The translations under genes and the position numbers were made by a program. Under the pieces are notes generated by a model that was not told the DNA's origin, did no database searches, and saw nothing but the letters and a program-made list of their open reading frames with translations. Source: Geoalkalibacter_A sp034189505 (GTDB taxonomy: Bacteria; Desulfobacterota; Desulfuromonadia; Desulfuromonadales; Geoalkalibacteraceae). Taken from it: a DNA stretch of 64,000 nucleotides. How positions within the stretch are numbered: position 1 is the first letter of the stretch; each line of letters opens with the position of its first letter. Shown here piece by piece: positions 18,964 through 27,113 of the stretch. The stretch covers positions 1 to 64,000 of the forward strand of contig JAXHUR010000001.1 of assembly GCA_034189505.1 (NCBI GenBank), in the 5' to 3' direction.

Positions 18964-19827
18964 TTAAATATTGCGAACGGCAACGCTTGTTCGGAAAGTT
19001 TTCTCCCGAAACCCTATTTTTTCAGCGGCTTCCGGATTTTCATCCGGGTCGGGGCCACCGATGCCGGTCAGTGTGATATTGACTGCCGTGACCAGGTCTT
19101 CATCGTTGTGGACATATTCGAAAAGAACATCGGTCAACCCGCTGGCCAGATGCTGCGGCGCTCCGCCATTGACGACCCGTTGAAGCGTCTGACTCGCGGG
19201 TAGGTACTCATAATGAACCTCGTTGACGACAGGAGCCCCTGGAATCACGCGCACGATCATATCCCCGGCGGCGTAGGCATAGTCGACAGTTGAGCTGAAT
19301 CCAGAAAGGGTAATTTGGGGGTTGTCAACATCAGAAAGATCGATTGAATCGACGCTGAAAACCAGGTCGGAAGGATCTGTAACATTTTCTTCGCCCGGTT
19401 GCTCCTGATTGGGCGGACGAATAATCCGTACTGTGTTGCCGCCACGGAAACGTTCCGCCATCGAGGCTGAATAAACCGTGAACGTTTTTGAAGCATTCAT
19501 CGACGAGTCAGGGGTCGTAATGCGAGCGTAACATTGAGACGGGGCCGTGGTGCTGATCGTGAATTCAGTCGGGGACTCCTCGACGATCGGAGGCTCCACA
19601 GTCAGGAATCCAGCCATGCGGACATCCTTGCTCAATTGATTCAGCGCCAGCCGCAGATTATCCTGAACATGACTGAAATCAGTCTCAACAACTGCGGTAC
19701 GCTGCTCACCGATATAAAGAGAGACGGCAGCGCCGAACACAATCAGCATGACGGTCGCGGCGGTAATCACCTCAACCAGGCTGAAGCCGCGGTTGTTTCG
19801 TAAAAGAGCAGCGATCATCAGATGCAC
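18964..19827 (-). CDS. pilW: PilW-type minor pilin, copy 1
   Basis: 287 aa. A type IV prepilin leader ends at G with GFSLVEVITAATVMLIVFGA, giving class-III prepilin cleavage by PilD and the conserved E+5. PilW-specific QDNLRLALNQLSKDVRMAGF follows. It starts 2 nt after pilV and belongs to the same minor pilin operon. Confidence 0.9.
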   Translation of the reverse strand: MHLMIAALLRNNRGFSLVEVITAATVMLIVFGAAVSLYIGEQRTAVVETDFSHVQDNLRLALNQLSKDVRMAGFLTVEPPIVEESPTEFTISTTAPSQCYARITTPDSSMNASKTFTVYSASMAERFRGGNTVRIIRPPNQEQPGEENVTDPSDLVFSVDSIDLSDVDNPQITLSGFSSTVDYAYAAGDMIVRVIPGAPVVNEVHYEYLPASQTLQRVVNGGAPQHLASGLTDVLFEYVHNDEDLVTAVNITLTGIGGPDPDENPEAAEKIGFREKTFRTSVAVRNI

Positions 19828-19829
19828 CT

Positions 19830-20270
19830 TCAGAAATAACGTTTAAGAACGGTAAGATTGACGACACTCTGCGCGTGCCGGCCGCCGACCTTCTGCCTGA
19901 ACCGGGTAGAGGCCACACGCATGTCGATCCGGGTCATATTATCGACGCCGCCCGCATCGACTGTGAGATCCATTGTCAGCTGATAGCCGCTGTCAGACAG
20001 GATCTGCACCAGGTCGTCAAGTGCGGGGTCCGCCAACTCTGCAAGCGTGACGCCTTCCAGGTTCTGCTCGCTCAACCAGGGTCGGTCTCCGCTGATGGAC
20101 TGGATACGCTCCATGGCGGCCTGGGCCAGACCGGTCGCCTCCGCCAGATCGGCAGCCTGACTGTTGGTTTGAATGGCAGAAACCCGTAACCCTGCCAAGG
20201 CCAGAAGACCAATTGCAAGGATGGTCACTGCCACCAACATTTCGATAAGGGTGAAGCCGCGCTGGTCCAT
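19830..20270 (-). CDS. pilV: PilV-type minor pilin, copy 1
   Basis: 146 aa from the ATG at 20270 (GGGAG about 6 nt upstream; a GTG at 20291 is less likely). The prepilin motif is MDQRGFTLIEMLVAVTILAI with a very short leader. GLLALAGLRVSAIQTN is typical of PilV. It is the first gene of the pilV-pilW-pilX-pilY1 copy-1 operon and lies 36 nt downstream of the expected start point of a sigma54-type promoter. Confidence 0.9.
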   Translation of the reverse strand: MDQRGFTLIEMLVAVTILAIGLLALAGLRVSAIQTNSQAADLAEATGLAQAAMERIQSISGDRPWLSEQNLEGVTLAELADPALDDLVQILSDSGYQLTMDLTVDAGGVDNMTRIDMRVASTRFRQKVGGRHAQSVVNLTVLKRYF

Positions 20271-20317
20271 AAAAACTCCCGCAGGGTGCACAATAAACTT
20301 GCCTCTACCCTCTCCAT

Positions 20318-20333
20318 TGCAAAAAAGACTCCA
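20318..20333 (-). promoter_or_regulatory. Candidate sigma54 promoter of minor-pilin operon 1
   Basis: The minus strand reads TGGAGTCTTTTTTGCA: GG-N10-GC spacing with a consensus TTGCA -12 box. The -24 box is only partly conserved (TGGAGT versus TGGCAC). PilR is the obvious candidate activator. Confidence 0.5.
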
Positions 20334-20463
20334 TGGAAAAAATCGATCAAAAAGACTGGGAAAATGAGGGTTTGCTGCACGTCACCATCAACGGACTGTA
20401 ACAACACTTGGCTTCAACCATGCAAACTTTGCGTGGCCACGCGAAAGAACCGGACAACAATTG

Positions 20464-20937
20464 TCAGGGCTGGGGGCGAACGATCTCGACCTGACCGGTC
20501 GTGGGGAAAAGAAGGCGGGTGGTGAACTTGTGATCGCCATCACTGTTCAGGACACAGATGGACAACGCGCGGTTGACTGTGCCATTGGGGTAAAAGCGCA
20601 GATTGATCTCTCCATCAGTCACGGAACAGTCTGCTTCATCACCGGGATCGGAGGCCGCGCACAGGTCGACCAGGGGGGAAACCTTGTTCGTGCTCCCCTG
20701 ATATCTAATCTGGTTATTTTCCAGATCAATATCAAGGTTTTGCTCGCGGTTCATTGTGATCGCCTCGGTGCGCGCCGTTCGCATGATAGAGGCCACCTCA
20801 CGCGCCGCGGACCGATACGCGGCATTGCGCATGAATACCTTGTAGTAGGGATAACCGATATAGGTCAGCAGCGAGATCAGGCCGACGACCACGATCATTT
20901 CGATAAGGGCGAAACCTCCCCGGCGGCGTATCAGCAT
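20464..20937 (-). CDS. fimT: FimT/GspH-type minor pseudopilin
   Basis: 157 aa from the ATG at 20937. The frame is open to 21030, but that extension overlaps pilY1 copy 2 and lacks a leader. The prepilin motif GGFALIEMIVVVGLISLLTY has an F-A variation after the cleavage glycine. AAREVASIMRTARTEAITMNR is typical of FimT/GspH. The C-terminal region contains a small beta domain with two cysteines (DLCAASDPGDEADC). It is the last gene of the second pilus-tip operon. Confidence 0.85.
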   Translation of the reverse strand: MLIRRRGGFALIEMIVVVGLISLLTYIGYPYYKVFMRNAAYRSAAREVASIMRTARTEAITMNREQNLDIDLENNQIRYQGSTNKVSPLVDLCAASDPGDEADCSVTDGEINLRFYPNGTVNRALSICVLNSDGDHKFTTRLLFPTTGQVEIVRPQP

Positions 20938-20959
20938 GGTACAGATTGCTCCCTGCCTT

Positions 20960-23900
20960 TCACCGCTGCCTCCAGTAAAGGGGAATGAGGCCACCGCCCG
21001 GCAGAGTGTCTTCAATCTGAAGTCCGCCATCGGTGCCGATGAGGACCTTGGCTTCTCCGCTTTCGGTAATCAACACCCGCGCCCCGGTCGGGATACCCGA
21101 ACCCAGGGTTTTGACCCGGTCCGAACGCCGCAGCACCCCGCCTGCGGAATTCAGGGCACGGTCATTGTTTGCGGTGTCTTGATCGTCGTTGTCGGGGTCG
21201 TAGTTGAACACGGCCTCGCCGGTCAGATAATCGACTGCATACACGCGGGAGACTCCGAGGTTGCCGCTATCGCAGGGGTCATCCGCGACCGGGGCTTCGG
21301 AGGCGAAGGTCGTAAAGTACGCAACGCGATTAAACACCAGGGGAGAAGACAGCACTTTTTCGCCATCATTTTCACCCAGGCGGATAAACCAGCCGTCTTT
21401 TTGGTATAGAGCGGTCAGAATATCGCTCACGGGTTCGCCGGGATCATCCTCCTGCAGCAGGTTCTCGGTCACATCCACAAGATCGGATTCATTCAGGATA
21501 TAAGATCGTTCTTCTTCTGGCACAGAAGGGACCGAATCTTTGATGGCGTAAAGCCGGTCGACGACGCCTTCGTTAAGGGGATGGGCCTGATCGCCGCTGC
21601 CGATGAAGATCGTTGCCCGACCGTTGCGCTCTACGGTCACCGAAGGGCGATGAAAGAATTTGCGCCCCACATCGGAGGCATACGCCCCCTGCGCATCGAT
21701 ATTGGCATCGAAAATCCGATCAATCCGCCAATCATCGGGGTTGGTGCCGAGGGCTCCGACGCGCCAGAGAAACCCGCCGGTATCTCCGACATAAAAACGA
21801 TCGACATAGCCGTCATGGTTGACATCGAGGGCAGCCACTTCGGACGGGATGCCGAAGGTCATATTTTCATCGTCCGCGAAAGTGTGGCTCCAGATCTTTT
21901 CGACCGTCCCCGCCGGAGAAAAAACCGGGACACCCTCCTGGCTGGAGAACTCCCCCACGTTGACGGCAAACACCCCCCGACCCCGAGGATTATGCTGCGC
22001 GCCATCGGCACTGCTGGTCACATTGCCGGCATCTCCGGTGGGGAGAGTTGTATCGGTGTCGTCATCCACAATGGGAAACCCCTGAGTGCTACCGAAGCGC
22101 AGGTCTTCGTTGTTGTCGTAACCGGCACCGAACACTGCCACAAGCAGATCACGAGTAACAAAGTCCTTAGCCACCCGCATGCGTACCAGCGACGGCCGGC
22201 TCCAGGTTTCGCCCAATTCGTCGAATCCGCTGTCATCACGGGTGAGTTTCCAGAGCAGTCTGGGCGCTTCCGGCGCTGAGACATCCAGGGCATAATAAGC
22301 GCCGCGTGACTGATCCTGCAGCAGAACGTCCTTTCCTCCTCCGCGGCGGAGTCCGAACAGCAGCACGACCTTGTCGCGACTATCCGAGGGGCCATCTTTG
22401 TCGGGATCAAAAACAAACACGGACGGGGCCATGTCAACCAAATAAGTATGATGCCCATCACGTAGATTTTTCAGATCCGGAAGGAGAATATCAGGAAGAA
22501 ACGACCAGAGTTCCTTCCCGTCGGCATCACGGAAGGCATGAAGCTGGCCGTCGTTTGCGGCAACGAAGATAATGGATTTATTGATGGACGGATCGGCTTC
22601 TGTGGCGGAACTGAATTCGTAATCGTGGTAATGAACGACCGCCGGTGAGGCATGCAGAATGTCGCCGAGAATCCAGAGGCGGTTGTCGGAGATTTGACCA
22701 TCATCGTCATCATCAAAGACGTCGACACCATGAACGAACCGGATCAGGTTGGAAAACTCCGCATCCCCAAGAGCAGATAGCTCCGCCCGTAGATTAGGGT
22801 TTCCGACTTCAAAAGCGTTTGCGGCATCTGTCAGCAACGGGCTGTCGCCAAGATTGGTAAAAATTTGGCGGCGACCGTCGACAGGATGGCTGGAGGTCAA
22901 TTCGCGCATGGTCAACAGGTGTCCTGCGCCGCCTTCGACAACTTCGCGTCCGTCGGCGGAAGGACTCCAGAAGGATGTAGCCTTGTCCCTGATCCGGCCA
23001 TCAGCGTCCACGGCGACCGTCCTGTCATCGCTCTCCAGAAGTAGACCATCCTGGTTGATGCCGTATTTTTTGAGGTTGCCATGCCAGCGGCCGTCATCGG
23101 TCGGCTGGAACAGTCCGAAGTAGACCCGTTGTCCGCTGGCATTGCGGTTCTGCGGGGCCACGGGGACAACGGGGGCCGCGAAAGCCGTATTGGCCTTTTT
23201 GATGTCGGTCAGAATATCGCCGAGGGCCTTTTTCAGATCTGTCATATCCATCGCCAGGTAAGCCTGGCTGAGCGCTCCGCCGGTCCCGTGAAAAATGGTT
23301 TCGTTCAGGAGTTTGACCGCCCCGGCGTCGGCGCCGACTTCCCCGAAACCGACGGTGTAGGTGATGATATTCTGGGTTCCCGGCAGTTCGGAGTGGTCAT
23401 TCTCGAACAGGTATTTGGCGACATCGTCGAGGTAGTCCGAACCATATAATTCTTCGGTCCAATAGAAACCATAATCCTTATCCGGGTCATTGCGGGGCTC
23501 GAAGCCGTCATTGTCCTGATCGCCGATATTTTCCGCAAGCACAGGGTGGCGGTCGTGGCGCGACATCCCGTCGGTGACGACGATGACATAATTGGCCTGG
23601 CAGCGCGCACTGATCGGTGAGGTGTAGCTGATCTTGTCATGAAAAGCGCTGGGCTCGCCACGGAAATAGCGTCCGGCTTCATAAAGAGATTCGGCCAGCG
23701 GCGTCCATCCCTCAGCGGTTATGCGGCCGATGACATCAAGGAATTTCTCGCGGTTGGTGAGCGGCGGGACATGAGTGGCGTCCATATCCCTGATCGTTGT
23801 GATATAACCGGCATCGGAAACGAATTCCCCACCTTTGGCGACATCCACTTCCCTTGGTGAATTATGCTTGTAATGAAATTTCATCAATCCGAAATCCACG

Positions 23901-24517
23901 CCGGTGGTATTTGAAATCAGGTCGGAGAGGACACTCTTGGCAATGTCGATCTTGGCCATCCTGACCACATTGTCCTCAGATGCCCCCCCTCCGCGCTGCC
24001 AGTTGATGTAGTTTCCCGTCGCATAGGTATTGTTGACCCAATCATTCAGACTACAGTTTCCTTGACCGTCGATATCATACTGGGACGTCTGCCAGATCCC
24101 CTCTGAGGAAAGCGCTCCGGGCCCGTTGCCGCAGGAATTTTCGAGGGAGTTGAGAGTGGCGTTGGTACTGCGCCACTCGTCACAGCGGGACCCGTCCCAT
24201 TGCCAGCATTTATAGATCGTATTGCGGCGACAGGCGTCATTGCGATCACTCCCACAGGAATCGGTGTCGCGGTAGTTGGTGGAGGGGTCATAGGTATCGA
24301 TCTCTCCCTTATCCTTCAGGGTTACCTCGATCTGATCGTTCATGCTGCCAGAAGTATCGAGAATAATCAGCACGTTGGGCCTGACCGCGGCAGTGGCTCC
24401 CCCAAAAATGGCGGAATCGCCCACGTAATCGTCCGGAGCTGCGGCAACGGGCGGAGGGCCCAAAGCGATGATCAAAAAAACACAGATCCAGACTATAAAC
24501 CGGCAGGATGACTTCAT
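20960..24517 (-). CDS. pilY1: PilY1-like pilus tip protein, copy 2 (intact vWA MIDAS)
   Basis: 1185 aa from the ATG at 24517 (AGGGGG 5 nt upstream). Signal peptide about 1-25 (PPPVAAA). The von Willebrand A domain has an intact metal site: LDTSGSM near residue 50 and VVTDGMS. A cysteine-rich insert follows the first MIDAS strand (CGSDRNDAC, CWQWDGSRC, NSCGNG), with TGNYINWQRGG after it. The C-terminal PilY1 propeller has DDDDDGQISD, DPDKDGPSDSRDK and DVNHDGYVDRFYVGDTGGFLWRV. It is paralogous to copy 1 but has the functional adhesion-type domain that copy 1 lost. Confidence 0.92.
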   Translation of the reverse strand: MKSSCRFIVWICVFLIIALGPPPVAAAPDDYVGDSAIFGGATAAVRPNVLIILDTSGSMNDQIEVTLKDKGEIDTYDPSTNYRDTDSCGSDRNDACRRNTIYKCWQWDGSRCDEWRSTNATLNSLENSCGNGPGALSSEGIWQTSQYDIDGQGNCSLNDWVNNTYATGNYINWQRGGGASEDNVVRMAKIDIAKSVLSDLISNTTGVDFGLMKFHYKHNSPREVDVAKGGEFVSDAGYITTIRDMDATHVPPLTNREKFLDVIGRITAEGWTPLAESLYEAGRYFRGEPSAFHDKISYTSPISARCQANYVIVVTDGMSRHDRHPVLAENIGDQDNDGFEPRNDPDKDYGFYWTEELYGSDYLDDVAKYLFENDHSELPGTQNIITYTVGFGEVGADAGAVKLLNETIFHGTGGALSQAYLAMDMTDLKKALGDILTDIKKANTAFAAPVVPVAPQNRNASGQRVYFGLFQPTDDGRWHGNLKKYGINQDGLLLESDDRTVAVDADGRIRDKATSFWSPSADGREVVEGGAGHLLTMRELTSSHPVDGRRQIFTNLGDSPLLTDAANAFEVGNPNLRAELSALGDAEFSNLIRFVHGVDVFDDDDDGQISDNRLWILGDILHASPAVVHYHDYEFSSATEADPSINKSIIFVAANDGQLHAFRDADGKELWSFLPDILLPDLKNLRDGHHTYLVDMAPSVFVFDPDKDGPSDSRDKVVLLFGLRRGGGKDVLLQDQSRGAYYALDVSAPEAPRLLWKLTRDDSGFDELGETWSRPSLVRMRVAKDFVTRDLLVAVFGAGYDNNEDLRFGSTQGFPIVDDDTDTTLPTGDAGNVTSSADGAQHNPRGRGVFAVNVGEFSSQEGVPVFSPAGTVEKIWSHTFADDENMTFGIPSEVAALDVNHDGYVDRFYVGDTGGFLWRVGALGTNPDDWRIDRIFDANIDAQGAYASDVGRKFFHRPSVTVERNGRATIFIGSGDQAHPLNEGVVDRLYAIKDSVPSVPEEERSYILNESDLVDVTENLLQEDDPGEPVSDILTALYQKDGWFIRLGENDGEKVLSSPLVFNRVAYFTTFASEAPVADDPCDSGNLGVSRVYAVDYLTGEAVFNYDPDNDDQDTANNDRALNSAGGVLRRSDRVKTLGSGIPTGARVLITESGEAKVLIGTDGGLQIEDTLPGGGLIPLYWRQR

Positions 24518-24546
24518 CGAACCCCCTTCTCTGAATCGGGCTGAAT

Positions 24547-24903
24547 TCAGCGCCCCGTCATGTAATTGAGATAGTTGCCGACAACCCAGACAGCGGGGTC
24601 CGCAGGATCGCCACAAGCCCCATGGGCATTGAGGTTGCCCTGCCACCGGCCGTGTTCGGAAAGGGCCCGACGCGCCTCCGGGCAGTGGACCTGGTCAAGA
24701 CGCGACAGGGCGTGGTGCGGGGCGTAAGCCTTTTTTACCGACCGCCGCATGAACAGGCCGTTCGCCGGATATTGCCCGGTGTAAACCTGACCTGCGTCAT
24801 AGTCCTGCACAGCAGAAACCCTATCCGCCGCCAGTACCAGCCCGCTCAAAGGCAACAGAGCAAGAATCAGAAGTACGATCATTTTTGCCGAAAGTCTCAC
24901 CAT
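24547..24903 (-). CDS. Small exported protein of the pilus-tip operon
   Basis: 118 aa from the ATG at 24903 with AAGGTGG upstream. A clear signal peptide (MIVLLILALLPLSGLVLA) is followed by a short mature part with three cysteines (VHCPEARR, GACGDP) ending WVVGNYLNYMTGR. The last segment resembles TGNYINWQRGG in the neighbouring PilY1. It is not a recognised family. It may be a stand-alone remnant or accessory of the PilY1 N-terminal region, encoded 29 nt before PilY1 copy 2 and 51 nt after pilX copy 2. Confidence 0.75.
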   Translation of the reverse strand: MVRLSAKMIVLLILALLPLSGLVLAADRVSAVQDYDAGQVYTGQYPANGLFMRRSVKKAYAPHHALSRLDQVHCPEARRALSEHGRWQGNLNAHGACGDPADPAVWVVGNYLNYMTGR

Positions 24904-24954
24904 GAGATCCACCTTCCCGAACCCTTATTACAACAAAAAAGCGAGGGGCACCGA

Positions 24955-25461
24955 CTATTTTGAAACAATACGTCCAACCTGCATCTCAACTCCGGCATGC
25001 GACGGGTTGGGCGCATCTTCGGGGAAAGCCCCGTGGGCCTCAACCGCATAGTACACCGCCTGAAAACCACTGGCGGTGGTGGCATCCATCCCTGAGCCTG
25101 TCGGCGGAGGACCGGTGGTGACAATCTGCGCTCCGTTTCTCTCCCCCTCTTCAAGGTCATTATTTTCAAGGAGGGCGCTACGATCAATACGGATATCCTC
25201 TTCGTAGGAATTGCCGCTCGGTGCAGTCTCTGCATTAAGATCCAACCCGTCATGCAGATTATCCAAAGCGTAAAACACTCCGCGCTCCGCGGCGTAGAGC
25301 GCCTGGCGGGCGGCCCGGTCGTTGTTGGCGATTTTGACTTCAAGGGTTGATGTGTCCAGGGCGAAAGAACACAGGATCATCAGTACCGCCAGCATGGTGA
25401 GGACCAGAATCAGTGCCGCACCGTTCTGGTTGGTCATTGGGGCAAAAACGTATCGACGCAT
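24955..25461 (-). CDS. pilX: PilX-type minor pilin assembly protein, copy 2
   Basis: 168 aa. NQNGAALILVLTMLAVLMIL gives the PilX N-terminal helix and RAARQALYAAERGVFYALDN the conserved follow-on. It lies 30 nt after pilW copy 2. A start at 25437 is possible, but the upstream ATG has an AGGGAG site. Confidence 0.82.
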   Translation of the reverse strand: MRRYVFAPMTNQNGAALILVLTMLAVLMILCSFALDTSTLEVKIANNDRAARQALYAAERGVFYALDNLHDGLDLNAETAPSGNSYEEDIRIDRSALLENNDLEEGERNGAQIVTTGPPPTGSGMDATTASGFQAVYYAVEAHGAFPEDAPNPSHAGVEMQVGRIVSK

Positions 25462-25491
25462 GAGATGGACGCTCCCTGCCGGTTCAAAAAA

Positions 25492-26511
25492 TTAGCGGTT
25501 GCGCAATTCCACGACGGTCGAGAGCGCACGCGTTTTGACATTGTCACCCTGGCCGGGGTTGAAACCGGCGTTGCCGGTGCGTGTGGCATCCGTAGCACCG
25601 ACCAGCGTGATGCGGATGGCGCGGACCCGCTCAAGGTCACTGCCTGCGACCGATGCGGTTTCGCTACCGTCTTCCAGCAGATATTGGAATTGGACTTCGA
25701 CAATTTTCCCCGCCACCCTCTGAAAGGTCGTTTCGTCATCGGGGTCAACACCGGTGGGCACGCGAACAAGGTCAAACAGTTTCGAGTCATCCGTATCCGC
25801 CTTGACCAACCTGTAATCAACCTGATTGGGGAGTTGCGGCATATCTGTATTGGGATCTCCGTCTCCGTCAAAATCGGGGTCATCAACCCTGGCCAGAAGA
25901 TCTCCGGGGCGCAACACCGTGCTCTCGGTAAAACCTTCCACCGCCACGATCTCAGGAGGCTCAGTGGTCTCAGGGGGACGGACCTCAAAAACCCGATCCA
26001 GGGGTTGGGTGCGACTCGACGGCCTGAAGATGCGGACATAGACAGGTGCCGACTCCGCACCAGAAAGGAGCAATCGCGCACTCTTTTCGTCGGCCAAGGC
26101 AATCATCTGTTTATCAGCCGTTGTTGTGATGCCGCCGTCGACACCAATCCGCGCCATCGTACCAGTGGCGGTCAGGGTCAGAAAACGCAGGAAATCGCTT
26201 TCGTCCGCATCGAGGCAATCTCCATCCCTGTTTTTATCTTCACAACGCAACCGTTGCGGCGCTTCCAGAATGAAAGCATCATCCGCCACCCCGAATCCCG
26301 CCAGACGCAGGTCACGACTCATGAAATCGAGCGCCACCCGCAGGTTCTGCTGCACATCGACCACTTCTTCCGAAGTATAGGAGTGCCGTTGAGTGGTGAT
26401 GACCAGCCCCAGAACCGCCGTCATGACGATACCGACGAGGGCGGTAACGATCAGCAGCTCGATCAGGGTGAATCCCGGGGAATTTTTCAGGCTGTGCTTG
26501 AAGTGATTCAT
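25492..26511 (-). CDS. pilW: PilW-type minor pilin, copy 2
   Basis: 339 aa. The prepilin leader ends with NSPGFTLIELLIVTALVGIV. VQQNLRVALDFMSRDLRLAGFG is diagnostic of PilW. A short calcium-like loop (DKNRDGDCLDADES) lies near residue 95. It overlaps pilV copy 2 by 4 nt (ATGA), so the two are coupled. Confidence 0.9.
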   Translation of the reverse strand: MNHFKHSLKNSPGFTLIELLIVTALVGIVMTAVLGLVITTQRHSYTSEEVVDVQQNLRVALDFMSRDLRLAGFGVADDAFILEAPQRLRCEDKNRDGDCLDADESDFLRFLTLTATGTMARIGVDGGITTTADKQMIALADEKSARLLLSGAESAPVYVRIFRPSSRTQPLDRVFEVRPPETTEPPEIVAVEGFTESTVLRPGDLLARVDDPDFDGDGDPNTDMPQLPNQVDYRLVKADTDDSKLFDLVRVPTGVDPDDETTFQRVAGKIVEVQFQYLLEDGSETASVAGSDLERVRAIRITLVGATDATRTGNAGFNPGQGDNVKTRALSTVVELRNR

Positions 26512-26927
26512 AGCGTTCTCTTGAACCCTGAGAGCCGCACGCTGCGATTGTTGCCGGTGACACGCACATCGACGCGCGCCATTCCGGTCGCGGGGGTGTC
26601 GGGGGAAATGCTGTAAAACGCCTGGTAATTGTCCCCTCCCGCCAATTGATCAAGAATATCCTGATCAATGGCATACGGCTCTTCGTCGGCATCGACCTTG
26701 AACACCGCGTCTCCCGGGTCGCGAGACATCAACTCTTCAAAAACGCCCTGGGCTAGAGCGGTGGCAACCGACTGGGTCTGCGCCGTGGTCCCCGCCTGCA
26801 TCGCCGTGATCTGCATGCCGGCCACCGTCAGCAAACCGACGGCAAAGATGGTGACGGCAATCAGCAGTTCAAGCAGAGTGAACCCCGCAGACCTGTCAGT
26901 TGTTGAGAAAAAAGAAAAAATTTTCAC
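26508..26927 (-). CDS. pilV: PilV-type minor pilin, copy 2
   Basis: 139 aa. AGFTLLELLIAVTIFAVGLL is a canonical type IV prepilin N-terminus with a 15-residue leader. GLLTVAGMQITAMQAGTTAQTQSVATALAQ follows as in PilV. It heads the second operon (pilV, pilW, pilX, small exported protein, pilY1, fimT) and is preceded by a good sigma54-type site at 27007-27022. Confidence 0.9.
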   Translation of the reverse strand: MKIFSFFSTTDRSAGFTLLELLIAVTIFAVGLLTVAGMQITAMQAGTTAQTQSVATALAQGVFEELMSRDPGDAVFKVDADEEPYAIDQDILDQLAGGDNYQAFYSISPDTPATGMARVDVRVTGNNRSVRLSGFKRTL

Positions 26928-27006
26928 TTTCGGTCCGCCATGAAATCAAATAATCAGGGAATACCATCATGTCGGTTGATCTCTTGCGAGCACATTGCTG
27001 TTCTTA

Positions 27007-27022
27007 AGCAATTCTCACACCA
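27007..27022 (-). promoter_or_regulatory. Candidate sigma54 promoter of minor-pilin operon 2
   Basis: The minus strand reads TGGTGTGAGAATTGCT, giving GG-N10-GC with TTGCT at -12. The expected start point is about 70 nt before the pilV ATG. It closely resembles the site before the giant cytochrome (TGGTGTGTTTATTGCA). Confidence 0.6.
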
Positions 27023-27113
27023 CCACACCCAACGGAGAGACAGGGGATGCCACAAAGCGAAAACATCGAAAAACCATGCAAATTTTGCATACTCTACGTC
27101 AATTCACAACCCC

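Noticed and set aside
20333..20401. 22-codon plus-strand ORF (MEKIDQKDWENEG...) between the two pilus clusters
   Set aside because: There is no ribosome site, and it overlaps the candidate sigma54 promoter of the opposite-strand operon.
20428..20446. TGGCCAC...TTTGCA on the minus strand as a sigma54 promoter
   Set aside because: GG-to-GC spacing is 13 rather than 10 nt.
20960..24646. Longer version of PilY1 copy 2 starting at 24646
   Set aside because: The extra 43 residues overlap the small exported protein in another frame and place the signal peptide internally; the ATG at 24517 has a ribosome site.
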